From 66-474 sp035606235 (GTDB lineage: Bacteria > Pseudomonadota > Gammaproteobacteria > Xanthomonadales > Rhodanobacteraceae): 64,000 bases of DNA. Below are positions 12,453 to 21,303 of this stretch, in pieces. Location of the stretch: NCBI GenBank assembly GCA_035606235.1, contig DATNFU010000003.1, positions 5,011-69,010 of the forward strand. The letters are read 5' to 3'. A program made the position numbers and the translations under genes. Position 1 is the stretch's first letter. Each line of letters starts with the position of its first letter. Under the pieces are notes generated by a model. It made no database searches. It worked only from the letters and a program-made list of their open reading frames with translations, and was not told the DNA's origin.

Positions 12453-14060
12453 CTAGTTCTCACGCAACTGGTGCAAGCGGAATCCGGTCGCGAACAGTGC
12501 GCCAAGATAGGTGATGCCGCCGGCGGCAACCAGCACTACCAGATGCCATACACGTTGCAAGATCCGCGCGTGCGTCCAGTCCGGCCAATACCATCGCCCC
12601 AGTGCAAGCACCAAGACCATGGCAGCGCAGGCCACCGTCAGCCGCGCGAAATGGCGCATCCAGCCTGGGCCGCGTTGATACACCCCGGCGCGTTTCAGCC
12701 AATACCACAACAACGCAAATTGGAGATAACTCGACAACACGCTGCCAATGGCGAGTGCGACATGCAATGCCGGCACCTGCGCAATTCCGTGCAACAGCGG
12801 CTCCCGTTTCACTGTTGCCGGGGCCCACAGTTCGAACAGCAGCGCGATAAGCGCGAGATTGAACACCACGTTGGCGATTAGCGATATGAACGCCACCCGC
12901 ATCGGCGTTTTGGTGTCCTGTCTTGAATAGAATGCCGGCAGCAGCACCTTGACCAAGGCATAAGCCGGTAATCCGAAAGCCAGCGCGGATATCGACAATG
13001 TCACCATATGGGTGTCGAACGCATTGAAACGACCGTGCTGGAACAGCGTTGCGACGAGTGGCGTGGCAAGCAGCAGCAGCGCAAACATCGCCGGGGCAGC
13101 GATCAAAAGATTGTTGCGTAGACCCCAGTCCAGCACACGCGAAAAACGAACCCGATCGAGAGCGACATGAGAGCGGGACAGCGCCGGAAGCAAAACCGTG
13201 CCGAAGGCTACCCCGAACATGCCCAGCGGCAGTTCCAGGAAACGGGTCGACTGAGAGAACCAGCTTTGCGACCCGGTGATCAGCAAGGAAAGGATTACCG
13301 TATCCAGCAGCAGATTGATCTGGGTGACCGAAGAACTGAACAGGGTCGGCACCATCAATCGCAGGATGCGCCGCACATCCGGGTGATTCCATCCCCAGCG
13401 CGGCAGCGTCAACAGGTCAATGCGATGCAATGCCGGCAGCAGCAGCAAGAGCTGCAGGATGCCGCCGACGAGAATCGCCCAACCCAGCGACATGATCGGT
13501 ATCCGCAGGTGCGGTGCCAGCCACAGGGCGCCGGCGATCATGCAGACGTTAAGGATCACCGGCGCGAACGCCGGCAACGCGAACTTGTGGAAACTGTTGA
13601 GTGCGCCTGCCGTCAGCGCCGTCAATGAGACGCACAGCAAAAACGGAAACGTCAACCGGAGCAGGTCGATGGTCAGATCGAATTTGTGCGGTTCGTCGAG
13701 CGCTCCGGGCTCGAACATCGTGGCCACCTGCGGCGCGAACAGAATGCCCAGCGCGGTTACGACCAGCAGCGCGCTACCCAAGGCGCCCGCGACCCGCGCG
13801 GTCAATTCCTTCAACTCTGCGTGGCTGCGAGTCTGCTTGACCTCGGTGAACACGGGCACGAAGGCCGTGGAGAAGGAACCCTCCGCGAACAGGCGACGCA
13901 GAAAATTCGGGATGCGGAAGGCGACCCAGAACGCATCCGTGGCGGCATCAGCGCCGAAGGCGATGTTGATCGCCATATCGCGGGCCAAACCGAGGATGCG
14001 CGATACAAGCGTCATCGCGCTGAACGAAATCACCCCGCGAAGCATGCTCGGGGCTTTCAT
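12453..14060 (-). CDS. murJ: Lipid II flippase MurJ
   Basis: A polytopic inner-membrane protein of 535 residues with many hydrophobic segments, from the MATE-like MurJ/MviN family. It moves lipid II across the membrane for peptidoglycan synthesis. Family-typical N-terminal sequence is present (VSRILGLARDM, AFGADAATDAFWVAFRIPN, FAEGSFSTAFVPVF), including the basic residues lining the cavity. It is the first gene of the murJ-ribF cluster and is divergent from rpsT, 86 nt away. Confidence 0.96.
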   Translation of the reverse strand: MKAPSMLRGVISFSAMTLVSRILGLARDMAINIAFGADAATDAFWVAFRIPNFLRRLFAEGSFSTAFVPVFTEVKQTRSHAELKELTARVAGALGSALLVVTALGILFAPQVATMFEPGALDEPHKFDLTIDLLRLTFPFLLCVSLTALTAGALNSFHKFALPAFAPVILNVCMIAGALWLAPHLRIPIMSLGWAILVGGILQLLLLLPALHRIDLLTLPRWGWNHPDVRRILRLMVPTLFSSSVTQINLLLDTVILSLLITGSQSWFSQSTRFLELPLGMFGVAFGTVLLPALSRSHVALDRVRFSRVLDWGLRNNLLIAAPAMFALLLLATPLVATLFQHGRFNAFDTHMVTLSISALAFGLPAYALVKVLLPAFYSRQDTKTPMRVAFISLIANVVFNLALIALLFELWAPATVKREPLLHGIAQVPALHVALAIGSVLSSYLQFALLWYWLKRAGVYQRGPGWMRHFARLTVACAAMVLVLALGRWYWPDWTHARILQRVWHLVVLVAAGGITYLGALFATGFRLHQLREN

Positions 14061-14078
14061 GGCGAGAGCCCTTCCATA

Positions 14079-14107
14079 TTGACGCCCAATGCACGCTCCC
14101 GCATACT
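14079..14107 (+). promoter_or_regulatory. Predicted sigma70 promoter of rpsT
   Basis: TTGACG at 14079-14084 and CATACT at 14102-14107 have a 17-bp spacer. They lie 40 bp upstream of the rpsT start. The match to the consensus is good; read by eye. Confidence 0.6.
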
Positions 14108-14146
14108 TGGCAGTCTTTTTACGACCCTTTTCCGGAGTTTCAACCC

Positions 14147-14410
14147 GTGGCCAATATCAAGTCCGCCAAGAAGCGCGCCCGCCAATCCGAAGTGCATCGG
14201 ATGCGCAACGCCAGCCAGCGTTCGATGCTGCGCTCCTCGATCCGCAAGGTGCTGAAGGCGATCGAAGCCAAGGACAAAGCCGCCGCGCAGGCTGCCTACC
14301 AGAGCGCCGAGCCGGTGATGGACCGCTACGCCCATCATGGCCTGATCCACAAAAACAAGGCCGCGCGCCACAAGAGCCGCCTGAGCGCCAAGATCCAGGC
14401 ACTCGGCTGA
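14147..14410 (+). CDS. rpsT: 30S ribosomal protein S20
   Basis: An 87-residue, strongly basic protein beginning ANIKSAKKRARQ and ending KSRLSAKIQALG, matching S20, which binds 16S rRNA during 30S assembly. The start codon is GTG, preceded by TCCGGAG about 9 nt upstream. A non-ATG start also occurs in E. coli rpsT, where it is tied to autoregulation; here that is only an analogy. It is a single-gene unit with its own promoter and terminator. Confidence 0.97.
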   Translation: MANIKSAKKRARQSEVHRMRNASQRSMLRSSIRKVLKAIEAKDKAAAQAAYQSAEPVMDRYAHHGLIHKNKAARHKSRLSAKIQALG

Positions 14411-14431
14411 GCTGATTTCGAATTGCGAAAG

Positions 14432-14454
14432 AGCCGGCGTCAGCCGGCTTTTTT
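14432..14454 (+). terminator. Rho-independent terminator of rpsT
   Basis: Stem AGCCGGC/GCCGGCT with a GTCA loop (14432-14449), followed by a run of six T ending at 14454. It lies 21 nt after the rpsT stop. Confidence 0.9.
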
Positions 14455-14550
14455 GTTGTCTGCATTTTTGGAACCTCCTCTCCGCTTCCGTTGAACGGGA
14501 GGGAAAGGCAAAACCGGCGCACGCCGGCCTTCCTGCAGACTGGGCGACGC

Positions 14551-15624
14551 TCATTCCGCGGCATCTCCCGAAGCGTCGCCCGAATCCCCCCGCTCCGCCG
14601 CTTCCGCCGCGAGCACCTTCTGCTCGTCGAAGAACTGCTGCACGGTCATGCAAACTTCGCGGGTGCCGATGCGTTCCGCCGCCGAAATCGCGAACCACGG
14701 CGCGCTCCATTCAAGCTGTTCGACCAACGCGCGCGCGATGGAGTCGCGTTGCTCGGGCGCGACCAGATCCAGCTTGTTGATGACCAGCCAGCGCGGGCGC
14801 GCGAGTAACCGCGGGTCGAAATGTTCGAGTTCCTGCTCGATCGCGCGCACCTGCGCGGCCGGATCGCTGCCGTCGGTCGGCTCGATCTCCACCAGGTGCA
14901 GCAACAGGCTGGTGCGCGCCAGGTGCTTCAGGAACTGGATGCCCAACCCCGCGCCTTCCGCTGCGCCTTCGATCAGTCCGGGAATATCCGCAATCACGAA
15001 ACTCTGGTCGGGGCCGGCGCGCACCACGCCCAGATGCGGTTGCAGGGTGGTGAAGGGGTAATCCGCCACCCTCGGCGTGGCCGCCGAAACCGCGCGGATG
15101 AAGGTGCTCTTGCCTGCATTCGGAAACCCGAGCAGGCCGACATCGGCCAGCACCTTCAATTCCAGTTTCAGCTCGCGGACTTCGCCCGGCGTGCCGGCCG
15201 TGGTCTTGCGCGGCGCGCGATTGACCGAACTCTTGAAATGGATGTTGCCCAAGCCGCCCTTGCCGCCGCGCGCGACCAGCAGGCGCTGACCGTTTTCGGT
15301 CAGATCACCGATGACTTCATTGGTATCGAGGTTGATCACGGTCGTGCCGACCGGCACGCGAATGAGGGTGTCCTCGCCGCCGCGGCCGTACATGTCGCTG
15401 CCCATGCCGTTCTCGCCGCGTGGCGCCTTGAAATTGCGCTGATGGCGAAAATCAATCAGCGTGTTCAGGCCTTCATCCGCTACCAGCCACACGCTGCCGC
15501 CGCTGCCGCCGTCGCCCCCATTGGGTCCGCCGAACGGAATGAATTTTTCGCGTCGGAAACTGGCGCAACCGTTGCCACCGTCGCCGGCGTGTACCTTGAT
15601 GATCGCTTCGTCGACGAATTTCAT
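14551..15624 (-). CDS. obgE: Obg family GTPase (CgtA)
   Basis: A 357-residue essential GTPase linked to 50S ribosome assembly and stress signalling. The glycine-rich Obg domain is residues ~1-158 (HAGDGGNGCASFRREK, GGPNGGDGGSGGSV). The G domain has GFPNAGKST (G1), the switch I sequence YPFTTL, DIPGLIEGA (G3) and NKLD (G4). The C-terminal tail is acidic and Ala/Asp-rich. It belongs with rplU-rpmA in the usual rplU-rpmA-obgE order, but a 375-bp gap with a terminator and a family A repeat separates it from rpmA. Confidence 0.96.
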   Translation of the reverse strand: MKFVDEAIIKVHAGDGGNGCASFRREKFIPFGGPNGGDGGSGGSVWLVADEGLNTLIDFRHQRNFKAPRGENGMGSDMYGRGGEDTLIRVPVGTTVINLDTNEVIGDLTENGQRLLVARGGKGGLGNIHFKSSVNRAPRKTTAGTPGEVRELKLELKVLADVGLLGFPNAGKSTFIRAVSAATPRVADYPFTTLQPHLGVVRAGPDQSFVIADIPGLIEGAAEGAGLGIQFLKHLARTSLLLHLVEIEPTDGSDPAAQVRAIEQELEHFDPRLLARPRWLVINKLDLVAPEQRDSIARALVEQLEWSAPWFAISAAERIGTREVCMTVQQFFDEQKVLAAEAAERGDSGDASGDAAE

Positions 15625-15681
15625 GATCGGGGTCGGGATGGAGTATCGGGAATCGGAAACTTGCGGAAGCGTAACAACAAT

Positions 15682-15805
15682 GCCGTCATTCCGGGGCTGC
15701 TTCGGACGGAATCCGCAGCAGAACCCTGAATCCAGCGGCTTGGGATCAGAAGCAAAGAGGCCGGGTTCCGGATCGCGACGCTTTGCATCGCGCCCGGAAT
15801 GATGA
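15682..15805. repeat. Intergenic palindromic repeat, family A, copy 2
   Basis: Begins GTCATTCCGGGGC and ends GCGCCCGGAATGATGA, an inverted pair, with internal GAACCCTGAATCC and CCGGGTTCCGG blocks. It fills about a third of the 375-bp gap between obgE and rpmA. Outside it and the terminator I see nothing in that gap, including 15859-15999. Confidence 0.75.
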
Positions 15806-15833
15806 TTGATTCAACCGTCGATTTGCTGCATAC

Positions 15834-15858
15834 GAAAAGCCCCGCACATGGCGGGGCT
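15834..15858 (-). terminator. Rho-independent terminator of rplU-rpmA
   Basis: On the minus strand AGCCCCGC (15858-15851) pairs with GCGGGGCT (15845-15838) around a 5-nt loop, followed by TTTT. It lies about 140 nt after the rpmA stop and would separate rplU-rpmA from obgE. Confidence 0.85.
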
Positions 15859-15999
15859 CTGTCGCAATTCTAGCCGTGACGTGTTGCCGGCGTTCTAAAA
15901 AGCACGGTCGTGGAGGCTCGCCTTTGGGCTTGCCGGCCTCGACTGCTTGCCCGATTCAGAACCTTCGTCAAAACAGCGATAACGGAGGATCGCAGCAAT

Positions 16000-16254
16000 T
16001 CAGCCGACCACGCTTACCGTGCGGCGGCTTTTCGGGCCGTGAACCTTGAACTCGACCTTGCCGTCCACCAGCGCGAACAGCGTGTGATCGCGACCCAGGC
16101 CGACGCCCGCGCCCGGATGGAACTGGGTGCCGCGCTGACGCACGATGATGTTGCCCGCTTCCACCGCCTGGCCGCCGTACAACTTCACACCCAGATATTT
16201 CGGGTTGGAATCGCGGCCGTTGCGGGAAGAACCTACGCCTTTCTTGTGTGCCAT
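16000..16254 (-). CDS. rpmA: 50S ribosomal protein L27
   Basis: An 84-residue basic protein with MAHKKGVGSSRNGRDSN at the N-terminus, the L27 signature whose N-terminal tail reaches the peptidyl-transferase centre. The core sequence LGVKLYGGQ and GTQFHPG are also typical. There is no Firmicute-type N-terminal cleavage extension. It is 6 nt downstream of rplU. Confidence 0.98.
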   Translation of the reverse strand: MAHKKGVGSSRNGRDSNPKYLGVKLYGGQAVEAGNIIVRQRGTQFHPGAGVGLGRDHTLFALVDGKVEFKVHGPKSRRTVSVVG

Positions 16255-16260
16255 GACTGA

Positions 16261-16593
16261 TTACTCCTCACCCTTGCTCTTGCCAGCGGCAATGGCGGTG
16301 ATCTCGATTTCCGTGTAGTGCTGCCGGTGGCCCATCTGCTTGCGATGGTGCTTGCGGCGGCGGAACTTGACGATGCGCACCTTGTCGTGGCGGCCGTGCG
16401 CGCGGATCTTCGCGGCCACGCTGGCGCCGGCAATGTGCGGCGCGCCGACCGCGATGTTCTCGCCGTCGCCGATCATCAACACTTGCTCGAACTTGACCGC
16501 GGCGTCCACCTCGGCGTCGAGTTTCTCGACGCGCAGGACGTCGCCCTGCATCACGCGGAACTGGCGTCCGCCCGTAACAATGACTGCGTACAT
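16261..16593 (-). CDS. rplU: 50S ribosomal protein L21
   Basis: A 110-residue protein starting MYAVIVTGGRQFRVMQGD with the RRRKHHRKQMGHRQHYTEI block, the L21 signature. It binds 23S rRNA. It is first in the rplU-rpmA transcription unit, with a well-formed promoter 73 nt upstream. The C-terminal tail (AAGKSKGEE) is slightly longer than in E. coli. Confidence 0.98.
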   Translation of the reverse strand: MYAVIVTGGRQFRVMQGDVLRVEKLDAEVDAAVKFEQVLMIGDGENIAVGAPHIAGASVAAKIRAHGRHDKVRIVKFRRRKHHRKQMGHRQHYTEIEITAIAAGKSKGEE

Positions 16594-16665
16594 TTTGAAA
16601 GCCTCATCGGTTCTGTCGTTATTCTGGGTGCAGCAATCCGCCGGTTGGCCCGAACGGAACGGGAA

Positions 16666-16694
16666 AGTATAGCCCGGACAGATTATTCGGGCAA
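16666..16694 (-). promoter_or_regulatory. Predicted sigma70 promoter of rplU-rpmA
   Basis: Reading the minus strand, TTGCCC (16694-16689), a 17-bp spacer and TATACT (16671-16666) give a near-consensus promoter. The 5' leader would be about 65-70 nt. Confidence 0.7.
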
Positions 16695-16720
16695 TTCCCC
16701 GCCTGCCGTCGCCCGCCCGC

Positions 16721-17260
16721 TCAGTGCTTGCCCGGCGGCGGCACCGCCGGAGCCTGCCTGGGCGCCGGGCAGGAGCCCTGCGCGTCCAGCACGCCCTGCT
16801 GTTTCAACTTGGCCACCATGGTCTCGGCGCGCTGCTCACCCCACTGGCGACCGATCTGCATGCCTTCCTGCATGGTCGCGGGCATCTCACGCAACACCTT
16901 CTGACCCAGTGGCGAGCGATAGAAAGCAAGCAGGCCCTGGATATCGGCGCTGCTGAAATGGCGTTGATATACCGGAACCATCCGGTTGATGATGTCGTCT
17001 TGTGCCTGCGAGTTGCTGAAAGCCGCCTGCACGGTGGCAGCCGGCACGCATGGCATCAACTGGGCGACCTGCTGCACCATCACGCCATTCATCTGCGACA
17101 ACATGCCCTTCAAACCAATGGCATCCATCAGCTCACGCACCTGTTGTGCGCTGGCACCGCCGCTCGCCGCGCCTGTCGCCTGCGTCGCGGCTTGCGTGGC
17201 ACCCATCCACATCGACGCCACCAGCGCGATGCCAACCCATGCACCCTTGCGATACCGCAT
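16721..17260 (-). CDS. Secreted DUF2059 domain protein
   Basis: A 179-residue protein of unknown function. ATG 17260 is chosen because GGAGG lies 5 nt upstream and a signal peptide follows (MRYRKGAWVGIALVASMW ending ATQA). The DUF2059 core is around residues 95-135, with the typical FYRSPLGQKVLREMPATMQEG. The tail is Pro-rich with a Cys (GSCPAP). Export to the periplasm is inferred. It stands alone between rplU and the uvrA upstream region, where repeats lie. Confidence 0.8.
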   Translation of the reverse strand: MRYRKGAWVGIALVASMWMGATQAATQATGAASGGASAQQVRELMDAIGLKGMLSQMNGVMVQQVAQLMPCVPAATVQAAFSNSQAQDDIINRMVPVYQRHFSSADIQGLLAFYRSPLGQKVLREMPATMQEGMQIGRQWGEQRAETMVAKLKQQGVLDAQGSCPAPRQAPAVPPPGKH

Positions 17261-17391
17261 GACCCGCCTCCGAATTGAGATTGACAGCCGCCGACCACAT
17301 ATAGACCAGGGCGGTATATTAGCGGGCATTTCGCGCGCAAAGCACTTCGAGGAGAGCCCTGATCGAACTGGACAGGCCTCAGTTTCCACCC

Positions 17392-17429
17392 ACATCAGCA
17401 TGCTTCCACAACATCAGCATGCTTCCACA
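17392..17429. repeat. 19-bp tandem duplication upstream of uvrA
   Basis: The 19-mer ACATCAGCATGCTTCCACA occurs twice head to tail (17392-17410 and 17411-17429) with no mismatch and no spacer. It overlaps the start of the motif shared with 46744-46819. Confidence 0.95.
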
Positions 17430-17496
17430 ACCCCCATCAAAACCTTTGCCAAGCATGGGTTTGATCGCCTCCTTGACTCGAAGGGGCTGAAGATCA
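17418..17496. repeat. Intergenic motif shared with 46744-46819
   Basis: Blocks in the same order at both places are: CTTCCACAA or ACTTCCACAA, then TTGATCGCC, ACTCG, GCTGAA and ATCA. The tail can fold, with CCTCCTT facing AAGGGG. It ends 41 nt before the uvrA start, so it would be in or near the uvrA leader. Function unknown. Confidence 0.5.
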
Positions 17497-17536
17497 CATA
17501 GCCGTGCATGCGGCCAATCAGAATCCCTGGACCAAT

Positions 17537-20395
17537 ATGGACACGATCCGCATCCGCGGCGCGCGCACGCACAATCTCAAGAACCTGGATCTGGAACTGC
17601 CGCGCGACCGGTTGATCGTGATCACCGGGCTGTCCGGTTCCGGCAAGTCCTCGCTCGCCTTCGATACGATCTATGCGGAAGGCCAGCGCCGCTATGTCGA
17701 ATCGCTGTCCTCCTACGCGCGGCAATTCCTGTCGATGATGGAAAAGCCCGACGTGGACCATATCGAAGGTCTGTCGCCGGCGATTTCGATCGAACAGAAA
17801 TCCACCTCGCACAACCCGCGTTCAACCGTCGGCACCATCACCGAAATCTACGATTATCTTCGCCTGCTGTACGCGCGCGTGGGCACGCCGCGCTGTCCGC
17901 GCCATGGCACCTCGCTGGAAGCACAGACGGTCAGCCAGATGGTGGACGCCACCCTCGCGCTGCCGGCCGACAAGCGTTTCATGCTGCTGGCGCCGGTGAT
18001 CCGCGAGCGCAAGGGCGAGCACGTGCAGGTCTTCGAGCAACTGCGCGCGCAGGGTTTCGTGCGCGCACGCGTGGATGGCCAGGTGTATGACCTTGACGCG
18101 GTGCCGTCGCTCGGCTTGCGCATCAAACATACCATTGAAGTGGTGATTGATCGGTTCCGACCGAAGCCCGACTTGAAGCAACGGCTGGCGGAATCCTTCG
18201 AGACCGCGCTGCGGCTCGGCGAAGGACTGGCGATCGTGGTGGACATGGATGCTGCGCAGGCGCCCGAGCAGTTGTATTCCTCGCGCTACTCCTGCCCGCT
18301 GTGCGATTACTCGCTGCCGGAACTGGAACCGCGGCTGTTCTCGTTCAACTCGCCGGTCGGTGCGTGCCCGGCCTGCGACGGCTTGGGCGTCACGCAATTC
18401 TTCGACCCGGCGCGCGTGGTCGCACACCCGGAACGCAGCTTCGGCGAAGGCGCGGTGCGCGGCTGGGATCGGCGCAATCCGCATTTCTTCCAGATGATCC
18501 GTTCGCTGGCGAAACACTACAAATTCGACGTCGAGACACCGTGGCGCGATCTGCCCAAAGCCACGCGCGAATCCATCCTGTTCGGGTCGGGCGAAGACAA
18601 GATCGAATTCCGCTATCTCGGAGAAGGCCGTTCCGGGTTCGTGCGCAAGCACCGCTTCGAGGGCGTTATTCCGAACCTGGAGCGGCGCTGGAAGGAAACC
18701 GAATCGCAGATGGTACGCGAGGAACTGGGCCGCTTCATCAGCGAGCGACCGTGCCCGGAATGCGGCGGCGAGCGACTGAATATTTCCGCGCGCAACGTGT
18801 TCGTCGGCGAACGCAACCTGCCTTCCCTGGGCGCGCTGGCCATCAACGACACGCAGATTTTTTTCGAGCAGTTGGCACTCCCCGGCTGGCGCGGCGAGAT
18901 CGCCGCCAAGATCGTCAAGGAAATCCGCGAGCGGCTGAAATTCCTGATCGATGTCGGCCTGGATTATCTGACGCTCGATCGCAATGCCGATTCGCTCTCC
19001 GGCGGCGAAGCGCAGCGCATTCGGCTGGCGTCGCAAATCGGCGCGGGCTTGGTCGGCGTGATGTACGTGCTGGATGAGCCTTCGATCGGTCTGCACCAGC
19101 GCGACAACGCGCGTCTGCTCGGCACACTGGTGCGGCTGCGCGATCTGGGCAATACGGTGATCGTGGTGGAACACGACGAAGAAGCGATCCGCATCGCCGA
19201 CCATCTGCTCGACATCGGCCCCGGCGCAGGCGTGCACGGCGGCGAAATCGTCGCGCAGGGCAAGCTGCAGGATGTGCTCGACGCGCCGCGCTCGCTGACC
19301 GGACAATATCTCTCCGGCAAACGCGCGATCGAGGTGCCCAAGCTGCGCCGCCCACCCGACCCGCAACGCGTACTCACACTGCACGGCGCGCGCGGCAACA
19401 ACCTTCAGAATGTTGATCTGGAAATTCCGGCCGGGCTGTTTACCGCGATCACCGGCGTATCCGGCTCTGGCAAATCCACGCTGGTCAACGACACCTTGTT
19501 CCGGCACGCGGCGATGGAATTGAACGGAGCGAGCACGCAGCCTGCGCCGTTCGACAAGATCGAAAAGCTCGAGCTTTTCGACAAGGTCGTGGATATCGAC
19601 CAGTCGCCGATCGGCCGCACGCCGCGTTCGAATCCGGCGACCTACACCGGCCTGTTCACACCGCTGCGCGAGCTGTTTGCGCAGGTGCCGGAGGCGCGCG
19701 CCCGCGGCTATCAGGCCGGGCGCTTCAGCTTCAACGTCAAGGGCGGCCGCTGCGAAGCCTGCGAGGGCGACGGCCTGATCAAGGTGGAAATGCACTTTCT
19801 TCCGGATGTGTACGTGCCCTGCGACGTGTGTCACGGCAAGCGCTACAACCGCGAGACTTTGGAAATTCTCTACAAGGGCCACAACATCGCCGGTGTGCTT
19901 GAGATGACGGTCGAGGATGCGCTCAAGGTGTTCGAGAACATCCCGGCGATCGCACGCAAACTGGAGACGCTGATTGACGTGGGCCTCGGCTACATCAAGC
20001 TGGGCCAGAGCGCGACCACGTTGTCGGGCGGCGAAGCGCAGCGCGTCAAACTCTCGAAGGAGCTTTCACGTCGCGGCACCGGCAGCACGCTGTACATCCT
20101 CGACGAACCGACCACGGGCCTGCATTTCCACGACATCGAGCAACTGCTGCGCGTGCTGCACCGGCTGGTGGATCAGGGCAACACGGTGGTGGTGATCGAA
20201 CACAATCTGGACGTGATCAAGACCGCCGACTGGGTGGTGGATCTCGGCCCGGAAGGTGGCGCGGGCGGCGGGCGCATCATCGCTTCGGGGACACCGGAAG
20301 ACGTGGCCGCCACGCCGCATTCCCACACCGGGCAATTTCTGGCGCGCGCGCTGGATGTTGCGCCGAAAGCGCAAAGGAAGAAAAAAAGAGCATAA
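17537..20395 (+). CDS. uvrA: Excinuclease ABC subunit A
   Basis: The damage-recognition ATPase of nucleotide excision repair, 952 residues. Two ABC modules are visible: Walker A GLSGSGKSS near residue 33 and GVSGSGKST near residue 640; signature motifs LSGGEAQRI and LSGGEAQRV; and two Walker B aspartates in VLDEPSIGLH and ILDEPTTGLH. Zinc-finger pairs CPLCDYSLPE ... CPACDGLG, CPECGG and CEACEGDG are present. I chose ATG 17537 because MDTIRIRGARTHNLKNL is the usual N-terminus; a GTG at 17504 would add 11 residues. No clear LexA box was seen upstream. Confidence 0.97.
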   Translation: MDTIRIRGARTHNLKNLDLELPRDRLIVITGLSGSGKSSLAFDTIYAEGQRRYVESLSSYARQFLSMMEKPDVDHIEGLSPAISIEQKSTSHNPRSTVGTITEIYDYLRLLYARVGTPRCPRHGTSLEAQTVSQMVDATLALPADKRFMLLAPVIRERKGEHVQVFEQLRAQGFVRARVDGQVYDLDAVPSLGLRIKHTIEVVIDRFRPKPDLKQRLAESFETALRLGEGLAIVVDMDAAQAPEQLYSSRYSCPLCDYSLPELEPRLFSFNSPVGACPACDGLGVTQFFDPARVVAHPERSFGEGAVRGWDRRNPHFFQMIRSLAKHYKFDVETPWRDLPKATRESILFGSGEDKIEFRYLGEGRSGFVRKHRFEGVIPNLERRWKETESQMVREELGRFISERPCPECGGERLNISARNVFVGERNLPSLGALAINDTQIFFEQLALPGWRGEIAAKIVKEIRERLKFLIDVGLDYLTLDRNADSLSGGEAQRIRLASQIGAGLVGVMYVLDEPSIGLHQRDNARLLGTLVRLRDLGNTVIVVEHDEEAIRIADHLLDIGPGAGVHGGEIVAQGKLQDVLDAPRSLTGQYLSGKRAIEVPKLRRPPDPQRVLTLHGARGNNLQNVDLEIPAGLFTAITGVSGSGKSTLVNDTLFRHAAMELNGASTQPAPFDKIEKLELFDKVVDIDQSPIGRTPRSNPATYTGLFTPLRELFAQVPEARARGYQAGRFSFNVKGGRCEACEGDGLIKVEMHFLPDVYVPCDVCHGKRYNRETLEILYKGHNIAGVLEMTVEDALKVFENIPAIARKLETLIDVGLGYIKLGQSATTLSGGEAQRVKLSKELSRRGTGSTLYILDEPTTGLHFHDIEQLLRVLHRLVDQGNTVVVIEHNLDVIKTADWVVDLGPEGGAGGGRIIASGTPEDVAATPHSHTGQFLARALDVAPKAQRKKKRA

Positions 20396-20439
20396 GGACC
20401 AAAAGCCAATCAGTCCCCGATGAATGCAAATACAACAAG

Positions 20440-20526
20440 AACAGGGAATCCAGTGTCTTTGCTGAAAAAGCCTCTGGATTCCCGATTGTGCCTGCGCATC
20501 GCGCGGCCAGCCCCGGAATGACGAAG
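20440..20526. repeat. Intergenic palindromic repeat, family A, copy 3
   Basis: Contains GGGAATCCAG and CTGGATTCCC as an inverted pair, and ends CCCCGGAATGACGA, the family A end. It lies downstream of uvrA and could act as the 3' hairpin of its transcript. Confidence 0.7.
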
Positions 20527-20595
20527 TGATGTTGTTTTGTATTTATTCGGGTTTCGAGGGTTCATTTGCGAACTGATTCTTTTCACAATCCAGCC

Positions 20596-21111
20596 ATGGC
20601 CGACAAGAAGAACACTAAATCACCGCGACCGCGCCGCAAGCGCGCTGCCGACCCTTTGCAGGTGACGCCGGCAGCGGCGCAATCGGCTCCGAACACGCAA
20701 CCACAGCCGCCGCCGCGCACGCCATTCATCGTGCCAATCGCGGTGCGCTGGCGCGATCTGGATGCCTTCAACCATGTCAACAATTCCAGTTTCCTCACCT
20801 ACCTCGAGGAAGCGCGCCTGCAGTGGTTGAAGGATGTGCCGGGCCCATGGTTCGATGCGCACGCGATGCCGGTTCTGGCGGCGGCGGAATTGAGTTATCG
20901 CGCCCCGATTGCGTGGCCCGCACATATCAACGTCGAACTTTTCAACGAGCGCATCGGCACATCCTCGCTGACGATCGGCCACCGCATCGTGGACGCGAAA
21001 GATCCGCAGAAGCTTTATTGCGACGGCCGCACCGTGCTGGTGTGGACGGATCCGGCATCCGGCAAGGCGGTGCCGCTGCCCGCGGCGATTCGCGACGCCT
21101 GCGCATTGTAG
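20596..21111 (+). CDS. Acyl-CoA thioesterase, hotdog (4HBT) fold
   Basis: A 171-residue protein. Residues ~1-45 are basic and Ala/Pro-rich (KKNTKSPRPRRKRAAD), likely disordered. The hotdog domain follows, with VRWRDLDAFNHVNNSSFLTY, a typical 4HBT/YbgC-like catalytic region with Asp and the HVNN segment, and LYCDGRTVLVWTD near the end. Family members hydrolyse acyl-CoA thioesters; the substrate cannot be read from the sequence. ATG 20596 is preferred over a TTG 30 nt upstream. The TAG stop falls in the left end of a family B repeat. Confidence 0.85.
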   Translation: MADKKNTKSPRPRRKRAADPLQVTPAAAQSAPNTQPQPPPRTPFIVPIAVRWRDLDAFNHVNNSSFLTYLEEARLQWLKDVPGPWFDAHAMPVLAAAELSYRAPIAWPAHINVELFNERIGTSSLTIGHRIVDAKDPQKLYCDGRTVLVWTDPASGKAVPLPAAIRDACAL

Positions 21112-21248
21112 GTGGGCGCCTGCGCGCGATCGATCTGCGAGAAGCCGTCCTTGGCGCGGCTGCCGATCGGCACCATGCCTCACCTTCGGCTCGCGCAGCC
21201 GATGCCTTGCAAGGCATCGGCTAGCGCGCTCGCCTCGACCTGCAAAAA
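21106..21248. repeat. Intergenic palindromic repeat, family B, copy 2
   Basis: Starts TTGTAGGTGGGCGCCTGC, contains CATGCCTCACC and the hairpin CGATGCCTTGCAAGGCATCG, and ends CTCGACCTGCAA. The first bases include the stop codon of the thioesterase gene. Confidence 0.65.
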
Positions 21249-21303
21249 CGGTTCAGGCGCAGCCGCTATCATCCCGCACATTGCCCAGCAGAAGGAGCGC
21301 ACG

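Noticed and set aside
17280..17340. TTGACA and TATATT-like boxes upstream of uvrA
   Set aside because: The spacing (28 bp) is too long for a normal promoter, and no LexA box could be recognised.
17822..19882. 686-codon open frame on the minus strand opposite uvrA
   Set aside because: It is a shadow of uvrA; its low-complexity Arg/Ala/Gln-rich sequence matches no family I know.
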